From Sapientia aquatica (GTDB lineage: Bacteria; Pseudomonadota; Gammaproteobacteria; Burkholderiales; Burkholderiaceae_D), in contig NZ_SMYL01000002.1 of assembly GCF_004358105.1 (NCBI RefSeq), forward strand, positions 124,001 through 188,000: a stretch of DNA of 64,000 nucleotides. The letters are read 5' to 3'. Below the pieces are notes generated by a model. That model worked only from the letters and a program-made list of their open reading frames with translations. It had not been told where the DNA came from and did not search any database. Each line of letters starts with the position of its first letter. Position 1 is the stretch's first letter. The translations under genes and the position numbers were made by a program. Positions 50,910-58,943 of the stretch are shown here, piece by piece.

Positions 50910-51568
50910 TAATTACTATCCCCACCTATTTGCTTCAAATCCTCATGGGCGTGCTCATCGTGTGCGTGTTGTTTGGATGCTCGATGCTGGTCGGTGACCG
51001 CGGGCCTGCAACGGTGCATTACTCGTTTGATGCAGTATTGAGCGCGCTGCCACGGGCATCGGACAGTGCTTTATTAGCATCAGGCTTGCTAAATCAGCCC
51101 ACGATTTATGTCGCTCCGATTAAATCGGCGGCGGGATTTGATAGCAATAAAATCGTTTATATTCGCCAGCAATTTCAGCCTAATTATTACCGACTCGGAC
51201 AATGGGTTGATGCCCCAGCGGTGATGTTAGAGCCAATAGTGATTAGCGCGTTGCAGCAGGTTGGCTTGAATGCGTCGAATCATTTATCGACCGCTAAGTC
51301 GGAGCAGTTTCAACTCAATATCGACATCCTGCGCTTACAGCAAGAATTCTTCAGTCAGCCAAGTAAAGTGCATTTTACGATTCGCATGCGCTTAATAGAT
51401 CAATCCAGCGGCGCACTGTTAGTAGATAGGGAGTTCAATAAACTGATTCCGTCGGCGACAGAAGACACCTACGGCGGAGTGGTGGCGGCCAATGCGGCGG
51501 TGCGCGCAGTGCTGGATGAATTGGCGACTTTGTGTCGCAGTGAATTAGCCTTGCGCCATGCTCAATAA
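50906..51568 (+). CDS. ABC-type transport auxiliary lipoprotein
   Basis: 220 residues. A lipoprotein signal ends VCVLFGCSML. The mature domain has the ABC-transport auxiliary fold pattern (IYVAPIKSAAGFDSNKIVYIRQ, FQLNIDILRLQQEFFSQPSKVHFTIRMRL) as in PqiC-type lipoproteins. It is expected to sit at the inner leaflet of the outer membrane and receive the MCE tunnel. Its ATGA overlap with the MCE gene shows one operon: permease, ATPase, MCE protein, lipoprotein. No periplasmic MlaC carrier is in this operon. Confidence 0.85.
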   Translation: MIITIPTYLLQILMGVLIVCVLFGCSMLVGDRGPATVHYSFDAVLSALPRASDSALLASGLLNQPTIYVAPIKSAAGFDSNKIVYIRQQFQPNYYRLGQWVDAPAVMLEPIVISALQQVGLNASNHLSTAKSEQFQLNIDILRLQQEFFSQPSKVHFTIRMRLIDQSSGALLVDREFNKLIPSATEDTYGGVVAANAAVRAVLDELATLCRSELALRHAQ

Positions 51569-51594
51569 TTTTCTGAGCTAAAAATTTGAAGCAA

Positions 51595-52206
51595 TTATCG
51601 TTTATCAGCCCGCGCTTGCAGCATCAAATACATGAGCGCGACGTTAATCGCATCATTGAGCGCATCGTGGCGCGGTAAATCGGGTAGCTGTAATGTTTCA
51701 ATAATGGACGCCATGCGCAAGTCAACGTAGCCGTCGCGCTTGGTTTTGATTTCTTGATCGTAGTAGATGCCAGAAACTTCAATTGCTTTATTTGGCAAGC
51801 CTATGCCTATCATGGGCTTCAAAAATTTATTGATCACCTTAATATCGTATTCCAAGTAATAACCCACCAAGGGGCGCGCGCCGATAAAGTCCAAAAGTTG
51901 CTTAATCGCCTCCGCTACGGGAATTCCATTCGAGACATCTTTCGGACGCAAGCCGTGGATTTTGACATTGCTTGCTTCCATGATGCCTTCGGGCTTGACG
52001 ATGACATAAAACGATTCGCTCGTCAGAATACGATTGTTGCGAATTTTGACCGCGCCTATCGATAAAATCTCCGCCTTCTTAACATTTAAACTGGTGGTCT
52101 CGCAATCAAAGCTGACTAGCTCGTCGGACTCTTGGTCAAATAAAAAGGCGTAGCTCGGGTCCGACAATTGACGGCGCAGCCACGCTCGGCGTAGGGCGGT
52201 CAACAT
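51595..52206 (-). CDS. DnaQ-like 3'-5' exonuclease
   Basis: 203 residues. DEDDh motifs are visible: FDCETTSL (D and E), HGLRPKDV, and HDALNDAINV with the final H and D. This is the proofreading-exonuclease superfamily acting on DNA or RNA 3' ends. It overlaps the stop of the DUF294 gene by one base (TAATG), so the two are co-translated. Such pairs of a cNMP/CBS/nucleotidyltransferase protein and a DnaQ-like exonuclease recur in proteobacteria. Confidence 0.88.
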   Translation of the reverse strand: MLTALRRAWLRRQLSDPSYAFLFDQESDELVSFDCETTSLNVKKAEILSIGAVKIRNNRILTSESFYVIVKPEGIMEASNVKIHGLRPKDVSNGIPVAEAIKQLLDFIGARPLVGYYLEYDIKVINKFLKPMIGIGLPNKAIEVSGIYYDQEIKTKRDGYVDLRMASIIETLQLPDLPRHDALNDAINVALMYLMLQARADKR

Positions 52207-54017
52207 TAAAAAATTCCTAGATGAAAATGTTGATGGATTTTTTGTTTAAAGCGCTTCACTACCTGCAAAGCGACTTTTAATAAATCGCGCTCCAAGGTGG
52301 TCAGCGATTGCATATCGATTTGATTGTGGTTACTGCCAAACGACTGCGACAGTTGATCGGATAAGCCAGCGTCTAGCCGTAAATCCATCATCAAGCTGAG
52401 TGATTCAACCAAATCCTGCGCCAAGCTTTGGTCCAAAATACCTAGATGTGCAAGGCGATTGATACGCTCAAAGGAATTGGTTTCGACTAATCGTGCTTGC
52501 AGACTAAGCGCCCGCACACCATGCACAATAGGGAAAATCCCCATCTTTTTAATGTCCATGTGGCTGGTGTTTTCGCGGTGGATTAATTGCGAAAAAAAGC
52601 CCTGATTAACCGAATCAAACAAAGTAATAGGACGAGAGAATTGACCAAATCGACCTTCGTCGTCGCTTAATAAGCGATTCAGATAATCGTCCACTTCTTT
52701 CAGAATAGATTCGTCGCCCGCGACCACCTTAGCATCGACAAATATCGCTAACTGCATCATCGAATCAGCATCTGGCGCGTTACACCATTGGTACACCGTT
52801 TGTTTGAAATCGGTGATCTTTTTGCGCCATGCTGGATTATTCACCATGATTTTGCCGTTGCAAGGCGGATAGCCTAAGCGCGTCAGCGAGCGTGAAAATT
52901 CAACGCAGGCTTGTTCAGCTAGGGCCAAATCAACGCCGTCGCGCATGATTAAGGCATTGTCTTGATCGGTCTTGAGAATCTGCTCGCCGCGTCCTTCCGA
53001 ACCCATTACCAACAAGCAGCTATGTTCAATTAACTCTGGCGGAGCAATGATGCTCCATGCTTTTTCAAACAAGCTGGTGTTGAGAACCTGAGTCAATTGC
53101 GCCAACTGCTGCGCCCGCATGCCGTTGCCGCGCAAAATCTTAATCGACTTGGTCATCTGTTCGGCAATATCGACTAGCGTGTCGATAGTAGTAGCGCGCT
53201 CGAGCCGCTGGGCGATTAAATGGGTGTGATTAGAAAAGTACGCCAAGATGTCGATTTGCTCTAACGCTCCGATCGGTTGGCCGTGTTCGGTTACGATCAC
53301 TCGTTGAATCTTAAATTGCGTCATGCGCAGCAGCGCGTTAAAAACGTAGTCATCCAAATCGCAGCACACCAAGTCAAACTGCGTCCACGCTAGGATAGGT
53401 TGGTCGGAGGTAGCGCCAGCGATAACGATGTCGCGCATGGCAGATTCGGTCAGTAAGCCGATGCGATCTTCGTGCTTGACCAAAATCGATTTAATTTTAT
53501 TGTGCTTTAAGCTTTGGGCGGCCTCCAAGATCGTGCTCGCACCGTCTAGCCAAGTGGCTTTATGGCGAAACGCGTCACGCACTTTGGCGGTAATCATGCT
53601 TTCGACTTCTTTGACCCGCCCGGTGTAGGCCATGTTGGCGAGCTTATCCGCCACGCTGGTGTAAAAATACGCGCCGAACTGGGCGTTGGTATTGATTAAT
53701 TCTTTGACCGTGGCTTTGGGGATGGTGAATAGCAAAGCCTGTTCTTGTACTACAAAGCGATTAGGGCTAGTGCCTTCAATCAGCGCTCGCGCCTCAAAGG
53801 TATCGCGCGCCCGGTAAACGCCCACGACTTCATTAGCCAGATTAACTTCGCGCACCAAGCCTTTGATCACGACATAGAGCGACTCAATCGCTTGATTCGC
53901 CTCAATAATCACGGCCTCATCGTCATAAAAAACCATATCGACCGACGCTTGTAGCACCGAGCGTTCAGCGCTGGTGAGGATTTCGTACGGAGAAAAACTA
54001 AAGTCAAATCGGTCCAT
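52206..54017 (-). CDS. DUF294 protein: cNMP-binding, CBS pair and nucleotidyltransferase-like domain
   Basis: 603 residues from ATG 54017; the open frame runs further upstream without a ribosome site. Order: cNMP-binding domain (about 10-120), CBS pair (about 135-265), DUF294 nucleotidyltransferase-like domain (about 285-430, VMGSEGRGEQILKTDQDNALI, the GS-and-DxD-like motif of GlnD-type enzymes), and a DUF294 C-terminal helical domain. It likely binds a nucleotide and may modify a partner protein. Coupled to a DnaQ-like exonuclease. Confidence 0.88.
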   Translation of the reverse strand: MDRFDFSFSPYEILTSAERSVLQASVDMVFYDDEAVIIEANQAIESLYVVIKGLVREVNLANEVVGVYRARDTFEARALIEGTSPNRFVVQEQALLFTIPKATVKELINTNAQFGAYFYTSVADKLANMAYTGRVKEVESMITAKVRDAFRHKATWLDGASTILEAAQSLKHNKIKSILVKHEDRIGLLTESAMRDIVIAGATSDQPILAWTQFDLVCCDLDDYVFNALLRMTQFKIQRVIVTEHGQPIGALEQIDILAYFSNHTHLIAQRLERATTIDTLVDIAEQMTKSIKILRGNGMRAQQLAQLTQVLNTSLFEKAWSIIAPPELIEHSCLLVMGSEGRGEQILKTDQDNALIMRDGVDLALAEQACVEFSRSLTRLGYPPCNGKIMVNNPAWRKKITDFKQTVYQWCNAPDADSMMQLAIFVDAKVVAGDESILKEVDDYLNRLLSDDEGRFGQFSRPITLFDSVNQGFFSQLIHRENTSHMDIKKMGIFPIVHGVRALSLQARLVETNSFERINRLAHLGILDQSLAQDLVESLSLMMDLRLDAGLSDQLSQSFGSNHNQIDMQSLTTLERDLLKVALQVVKRFKQKIHQHFHLGIF

Positions 54018-54134
54018 AAGCTCACTTTTTTCTGTAGTCGCTAGGCGGTTTGTCGCTCGGGCAGGCATAGAGCACAACTCAAAAATAGTAAGTCAAATAG
54101 TGACCGATTGCAATAAAGTGCTCAAACAACACTA

Positions 54135-54150
54135 TGTGCGTTGCCGAACT
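54135..54150 (+). promoter_or_regulatory. Recurrent intergenic palindrome, copy 13
   Basis: TGTGCGTTGCCGAACT, 118 bp before the DUF294 start and 193 bp before the SYLF start. The left half is canonical and the right half ends CT instead of CA. Operator role inferred. Confidence 0.35.
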
Positions 54151-54254
54151 GTGCCACCTGCCGTCCTTCGCCATACTGAGTTTGTCACTGGCCTAACTGT
54201 TGATTGAGTTCATTTGACGCTGTTGTTTGGCAACTGTATTAACTGCAACCAACA

Positions 54255-54279
54255 GCAATCCACCGCAATCCACCGCAAT
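54255..54279 (+). repeat. 10-bp direct repeat
   Basis: Two full copies of GCAATCCACC (54255-54264, 54265-54274) followed by a partial GCAAT. Upstream of the SYLF gene. No known function. Confidence 0.6.
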
Positions 54280-54342
54280 TTAGCGCCGACATTACCCCGC
54301 AATGTGTATGCACAACGTAATAACAACTTTTAAGGATTGACC

Positions 54343-54906
54343 ATGTTCTCCATTCGACAATTAATGAGTAAATATGTATTGCTCGCTGTAACCGCCGTAA
54401 CGCTGTCTGCGACGACTGGGGTTGCATTGGCCGCCTCCCAGGAAGAACTATCCAAGACTTCGAACATCGCGCTGGAATCGCTATACAAAACGAATCCAAC
54501 CGCGGCAGTAATTGGTAAGAGTGCTCGCGCTATCGTGATTTTCCCTAGCATTGTGCGCGCCGGCTTTGTGTTTGGTGGTAGTTATGGTGAAGGAATTATG
54601 ACCAAGGGCAATCAATTTGCGGGTTATTACAACTCGGTTTCGGCGTCTTGGGGTTGGCAGATCGGTGCGGAATCGTATGGTTACGTCGTGTTTTTGATGA
54701 ATGAAAAAGCGGTGCAGTATTTAGAAAATTCGCACGGTTGGGAAATCGGCGTTGGCCCGACGGTCGTGGTGGTAAATGAAGGTGTAGCGAAAAATCTTTC
54801 ATCAACCACGTTAAAAGACGATGCCTACGCATTCATCTTTGATCAAAAAGGTTTGATGGTCAGTTTGAGCTTAGAAGGCACAAAGATTTCTCGCATCAAA
54901 AAATAA
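54343..54906 (+). CDS. SYLF-domain (Ysc84-like) lipid-binding protein
   Basis: 187 residues. A signal peptide (YVLLAVTAVTLSATTGVALA) is followed by the SYLF/DUF500 fold (KSARAIVIFPSIVRAGFVFGGSYGEG, YNSVSASWGWQIGAESYGYVVFLMNE, EIGVGPTVVVVNEG). SYLF proteins bind lipids or act as general periplasmic or surface proteins; substrate unknown. AAGGA lies seven bases before ATG 54343. A terminator follows. It fits the stress-envelope theme of the region. Confidence 0.88.
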   Translation: MFSIRQLMSKYVLLAVTAVTLSATTGVALAASQEELSKTSNIALESLYKTNPTAAVIGKSARAIVIFPSIVRAGFVFGGSYGEGIMTKGNQFAGYYNSVSASWGWQIGAESYGYVVFLMNEKAVQYLENSHGWEIGVGPTVVVVNEGVAKNLSSTTLKDDAYAFIFDQKGLMVSLSLEGTKISRIKK

Positions 54907-54939
54907 CAGTTTAGTTTCATCGTGTGTGGACTGCCTTTT

Positions 54940-54993
54940 TCCTGCTTACGTGTTGTGACTTTATTGTTGTGACAGTAAGCAGGAATTTTTTTT
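54940..54993 (+). terminator. Intrinsic terminator of the SYLF gene
   Basis: 10-bp stem TCCTGCTTAC (54940-54949) / GTAAGCAGGA (54975-54984), 25-nt loop with TGTTGTGAC twice, then eight T at 54986-54993. Confidence 0.85.
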
Positions 54994-55035
54994 AGCCGAA
55001 TTTATTCAATGCTGCACTAACCGAATGGGAACACT

Positions 55036-55827
55036 ATGTTAAAAAATATAAGCGATTTAAAAAACTATGCGATTAGCGCAAGCGATGGTGAGATCGGCCA
55101 TTTAAAAGATTTTTATTTTGATGATAAGTCGTGGGTAGTGCGCTATTTGGTGGTGGAAACCGGTAGTTGGCTGTTTAGTCGCAAAGTGTTGATTTCGCCG
55201 ATTGCCATTAACCACATTAATTGGGACGACAAACTGCTCTCAATTCATCAATCCAAAGAGCAGATTAAAAATAGCCCCGATATCGATACCGACAAGCCGG
55301 TTTCGCGCCAGCATGAAATTATCTACAACGGCTATTACAACTATCCGTTGTACTGGGGCGGTGGTGGATTATGGGGGGTGGAAGATTACCCAACGTCGTT
55401 GTTGCCCAATCAAGTCACTGGCAACGCCAACTTCCCGCGCAATGTTGGTTCGCTTACCGCTGATGAAATTAAAGACACCGAAAAATTCGATCCGCATCTG
55501 CGCAGCTTCGACGAAATTTCACGTTATAAAATTCAAACTCCCGAGGGCGAAATCGGCCATGTAAAAGGCTTCTTGGTCAATGAAGCGAATTGGTTAGTGC
55601 GTTATTTAGTGGTTGATACCAATAACTGGTGGCCATCACACGGCGTGTTGGTTGAAATTGGCCGCATCGCTGAGGTGCGTTGGGCCGATAAAACTATCGT
55701 TGTTAATTTAAGCCGTGAATCGATTAAGGATGCGCCGTCTTATGATTCTTCCCGTGAATTGACCTACGAAGACGAACTGGCATTGCAGCGTCATTATGAT
55801 CAACTTGGGTATGGCTTAACTGTTTAG
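55036..55827 (+). CDS. Double PRC-barrel domain protein
   Basis: 263 residues with two PRC-barrel domains, at about 1-75 (AISASDGEIGHLKDFYFDDKSWVVRYLVV) and 150-230 (KIQTPEGEIGHVKGFLVNEANWLVRYLVV), joined by an aromatic- and glycine-rich linker (YYNYPLYWGGGGLWG). PRC-barrels bind protein or RNA partners, as in RimM and photosynthetic reaction centre H subunits. It has no signal peptide. Tandem PRC proteins are frequent in stress regions of proteobacteria. GGGAACACT precedes ATG. Confidence 0.88.
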   Translation: MLKNISDLKNYAISASDGEIGHLKDFYFDDKSWVVRYLVVETGSWLFSRKVLISPIAINHINWDDKLLSIHQSKEQIKNSPDIDTDKPVSRQHEIIYNGYYNYPLYWGGGGLWGVEDYPTSLLPNQVTGNANFPRNVGSLTADEIKDTEKFDPHLRSFDEISRYKIQTPEGEIGHVKGFLVNEANWLVRYLVVDTNNWWPSHGVLVEIGRIAEVRWADKTIVVNLSRESIKDAPSYDSSRELTYEDELALQRHYDQLGYGLTV

Positions 55828-55838
55828 CGTTGCGCTGC

Positions 55839-55870
55839 AAACGTGTCGCGGTGCAGCGCCGGACACGTTT
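55839..55870. terminator. Hairpin between convergent genes
   Basis: 9-bp stem AAACGTGTC / GACACGTTT with a 14-nt loop. A competing fold (GCGCTGCA / TGCAGCGC at 55832-55839 and 55852-55859) exists, so the region can switch between two hairpins. Likely terminates both the PRC-barrel gene and the convergent HAD gene. Confidence 0.6.
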
Positions 55871-55886
55871 TGGCGGTTTATACGTT

Positions 55887-56603
55887 CTAGATGCAGATGT
55901 CCGCCGGAGCTAATTCCCCGATGGAATTAATCGTGATATTGATGCTAGAGGTATCTTTGCTATTGCGCGGATCAAAAGCGAAATGCCCTTGGCGCACAAA
56001 GATGGTGGTGAGCTTTTTCTGCAAATCGTCTTTCATGGCTTTGAGAATACGTGGCTTATCATCGACCATCATAAAAAAATCAGCCGGATATTTGCGCTGA
56101 ATATCTTCCAATTCCTTCTCTTTATGCACGTAGATTAAAACCCGTCCATCCACTTCATCCCAAATGCCGGACGCTTTGATTTTGTGCGGCTGAAAGACAA
56201 TATCGCCATCCGAAACAATCACCGTTGTCCCAAGCGTATTGAGGTAATGAAGAACTTTGATCGCATCGGGATAGACGTGGTTCTTAAATGGATAATCCAG
56301 TACATAAGACGCTAAATCCAATAAATTATCCTCGTTAAAGGTCAGAAATCGGTAGCGCTGGATCGCACCCAGATAATCGGCATAGCCTAATTCTTGGCGT
56401 AGATTTTCAAAAATAGCCCAATATAATTCGCGGTAACTTTGCCCGATCGCTTCATCCAAATAATTCTTAAAATCGGCTTCAAAACTATCGTTATTAAATA
56501 GCGTGTTATCAAAGTCTAGTAAGAACACCCAATGCGTTTGTTTGGTGTTAGCCCTAGATGAAATTGCATAGTAGTCGGAAAGGTAATTAATTGGATATTC
56601 CAT
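55887..56603 (-). CDS. HAD family hydrolase
   Basis: 238 residues from ATG 56603; an open frame further upstream lies within gnd. HAD motif 1 is VFLLDFDNTLF (nucleophile D, D+2), a phosphate-handling motif is TTVIVSDGD, and motif 4 is FFMMVDDKPRIL. The cap is of the helical C1 type. Substrate is not predictable. It overlaps the 6-phosphogluconate dehydrogenase stop by 17 bases, which indicates coupling with the sugar-phosphate genes and suggests a phosphosugar substrate. Confidence 0.85.
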   Translation of the reverse strand: MEYPINYLSDYYAISSRANTKQTHWVFLLDFDNTLFNNDSFEADFKNYLDEAIGQSYRELYWAIFENLRQELGYADYLGAIQRYRFLTFNEDNLLDLASYVLDYPFKNHVYPDAIKVLHYLNTLGTTVIVSDGDIVFQPHKIKASGIWDEVDGRVLIYVHKEKELEDIQRKYPADFFMMVDDKPRILKAMKDDLQKKLTTIFVRQGHFAFDPRNSKDTSSINITINSIGELAPADICI

Positions 56604-57636
56604 CGTCGGCTGCTTTCTCGTGGGTTGCTTCGGTATGCCCGCCGAACTGTTGGCGCATGGCGGAGAGTATTTTTTGTGCAAAATTGGCGTTGCCACGTGA
56701 GCTAAATCGGTCATATAAAGCGGCACTCAAAATCGGGGCTGGTACGGCTTCATCAAGCGCGGTATTAATCGTCCAGCGACCTTCGCCCGAGTCAGCCACA
56801 TAGCCAGAATATGTATCTAAGTTGGGATCATCGAGCAGCGCGTGGGCGGTCAAATCCAGCAGTAAAGAACTAATAATGCTGCTGTGACGCCAGAGTTCGG
56901 TGATCTGCGCCAAGTCTAAGTCAAACTGGTAATAGTCGGAGTTACGCAGCGGCGTTGCAGCCACGTCGCCGTCATTTTGCTGCTTGCCGATATTGGCATT
57001 GCGTAAAATATTTAGCCCTTCCGCATACGCGCCCATGATGCCGTATTCAATTCCGTTATGAATCATTTTGACAAAATGCCCAGCACCGTGCGAGCCACAA
57101 TACAGATAGCCACATTTGGCCGTGCCTTCTAAGTTGCGTGCGGTACTGGCGGCGGAAACTTTGCAATGTTCTTTATCAGGGGATAGCGCAATTAGTATTG
57201 GTTCTATGTATTGCACGATGTCTTTCTCGCCACCGACCATCAAGCAGTATCCGCCTTCTAAACCCAGAATCCCGCCGCTGGTTCCCACGTCGACAAAATG
57301 AATATGGAACGATTTGAGTATATGGTTGCGTTGAATATCGTCTTGGTAATACGAATTGCCGCCATCAATCAAAATATCGCCGGCACTTAATAAGGTGGCC
57401 AACATCCGCACATTTTCATTCACGCGCGCGGACGGAATCATTAACCAAATCACGCGCGGCAAACTGAGTTTGCTTACTAAATCGGCGGCCGATGTGCTGC
57501 CTTGTGCGCCATGCGCTGTGAGTGCATCGATAGCGCTTGATTTTGAATCAAAGACGACACAGTCATGTCCGGCAGTTAATAGGCGCAATGCCATATTGCT
57601 GCCCATCTTACCCAGCCCAATAATACCGATCTGCAT
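56587..57636 (-). CDS. gnd: 6-phosphogluconate dehydrogenase (decarboxylating), short form
   Basis: 349 residues. NADP or NAD site GIIGLGKMGSNMALRL, substrate region GNSYYQDDIQRN, and catalytic helix GAGHFVKMIHNGIEYG (K and N) are visible. Later, AVPAPILSAALYDRFSSRG is the family tail. This is the short (about 330-350 residue) GndA/YqeC type, which is often NAD-dependent, rather than the long 470-residue type. It oxidises 6-phosphogluconate to ribulose 5-phosphate and CO2. Palindrome copy 14 lies 84 bp before its start. It diverges from tal. Confidence 0.93.
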   Translation of the reverse strand: MQIGIIGLGKMGSNMALRLLTAGHDCVVFDSKSSAIDALTAHGAQGSTSAADLVSKLSLPRVIWLMIPSARVNENVRMLATLLSAGDILIDGGNSYYQDDIQRNHILKSFHIHFVDVGTSGGILGLEGGYCLMVGGEKDIVQYIEPILIALSPDKEHCKVSAASTARNLEGTAKCGYLYCGSHGAGHFVKMIHNGIEYGIMGAYAEGLNILRNANIGKQQNDGDVAATPLRNSDYYQFDLDLAQITELWRHSSIISSLLLDLTAHALLDDPNLDTYSGYVADSGEGRWTINTALDEAVPAPILSAALYDRFSSRGNANFAQKILSAMRQQFGGHTEATHEKAADDGISN

Positions 57637-57719
57637 AGTTAATTACTTTCATGTGTTGGTTTATCTCAGACTTGGTCGGAGCCACATAGCAGAAAATAAA
57701 CTAATCCCATTCAGGCTTC

Positions 57720-57735
57720 TGTGCGCTGCGGAACG
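57720..57735 (+). promoter_or_regulatory. Recurrent intergenic palindrome, copy 14
   Basis: TGTGCGCTGCGGAACG between the divergent gnd (84 bp before its start) and tal (114 bp). The weakest copy: several right-half positions differ. Operator role inferred. Confidence 0.25.
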
Positions 57736-57848
57736 CAGGCTATTTTGTGCAAAGCACGCTATCGATGGTGGTGTGTGATACCACACGGATTAGCAGCGTC
57801 GATGTTTATATAGTGAAGCTCAGTATCTCCACTTAATAGGACTCGATA

Positions 57849-58943
57849 ATGAATCCCGCATACGCCTTACAACAACTTGGTCAAAGCATTTGGCTCGACA
57901 ATATTTCACGTCAAATTTTGCTCGATGGGACCTTGCAGCATTACATTGACGACAGCGCGATTACTGGCTTAACTTCTAATCCCACGATTTTTGAAAAAGG
58001 GATAAGCAGTTCTTCGTTATACGATCAGCAAATTCACCAATTGGGTGAAGTGATGAAATCAGCCGAACAGATTTTCTTCGAATTAGCGTTAGACGATTTA
58101 AGGCAGGCGGCCAATTTATTTGCGCCGCGCCATAAAGCAACAAACGGGGTCGATGGTTGGGTTTCGCTAGAAGTTTCTCCCTTGTATGCCAATTCCGCTG
58201 CCCAAACCATTCATCAAGCTAAGCAACTCCATATCAGCGCGAATAAGAAGAATCTATTCATTAAAATCCCGGGCACGCCGCAAGGTTTGATTGCGATTAA
58301 GGAATCGATTTTTTCCGATATCTCAATTAACGTCACCTTGTTATTTTCACGTGAACACTATCTAGCTGCGGCTGATGCCTACATGAGCGGGTTGGAAGCA
58401 CGGATAGCAGCGGGAATGGAAGTGAATAAAGTGAGTTCGGTTGCGTCGATCTTCGTGAGTCGTTGGGACGTAGCTGCCGACAAAAGTGCGCCACAAGAAA
58501 TGCATAATCAGCTAGGAATTGCGGTTGCTCAGCAAATATATTGTGCCTATCGTCAGATGTTAATCTCTCCGCGCTGGCGCAAATTGGCAGAGGCGGGCGC
58601 GCAGCATCAACGTTTGTTATGGGCCAGTACGGGGACCAAAGACCCTGCCGCACCAGACACTTTGTACATCCAGGCGTTGGCTGCTCCAGATACGATTAAC
58701 ACCATGCCAGAGAAAACTTTACTCGCCTTTTCTAACCACGGATTTGTGAATGGCAGCATGCCGGTCGATGATGGCGAAGCCAACAAAATTATTGCCGCAT
58801 TTTTAAAAATTGGCATTGATGATCAATTACTCGCAATCCAATTACAAAAACAAGGTGTTAGTGCCTTCTCGCAATCGTGGGCGGAACTCATGACGGTGAT
58901 TAGACAGAAATCGGCAAGCTATAGCGCGACGTTGGCTTCATGA
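57849..58943 (+). CDS. tal: Transaldolase
   Basis: 364 residues. Motifs are SAITGLTSNPTIFEKGI near the N-terminus and the Schiff-base lysine in LFIKIPGTPQG, with NVTLLFSREHY after it. It belongs to the longer bacterial transaldolase group often encoded next to glucose-6-phosphate isomerase. It transfers dihydroxyacetone units in the pentose-phosphate pathway. Overlaps pgi by four bases (ATGA), so the two are co-translated. GGACTCGATA precedes ATG. Confidence 0.93.
   Translation: MNPAYALQQLGQSIWLDNISRQILLDGTLQHYIDDSAITGLTSNPTIFEKGISSSSLYDQQIHQLGEVMKSAEQIFFELALDDLRQAANLFAPRHKATNGVDGWVSLEVSPLYANSAAQTIHQAKQLHISANKKNLFIKIPGTPQGLIAIKESIFSDISINVTLLFSREHYLAAADAYMSGLEARIAAGMEVNKVSSVASIFVSRWDVAADKSAPQEMHNQLGIAVAQQIYCAYRQMLISPRWRKLAEAGAQHQRLLWASTGTKDPAAPDTLYIQALAAPDTINTMPEKTLLAFSNHGFVNGSMPVDDGEANKIIAAFLKIGIDDQLLAIQLQKQGVSAFSQSWAELMTVIRQKSASYSATLAS

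Larger units (their letters stand above)
54018..54342. other. Divergent intergenic region with palindrome and 10-bp repeats
   Basis: 325 bp between the DUF294 gene and the SYLF gene. It holds palindrome copy 13 and a GCAATCCACC direct repeat. No gene is seen. Confidence 0.7.
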
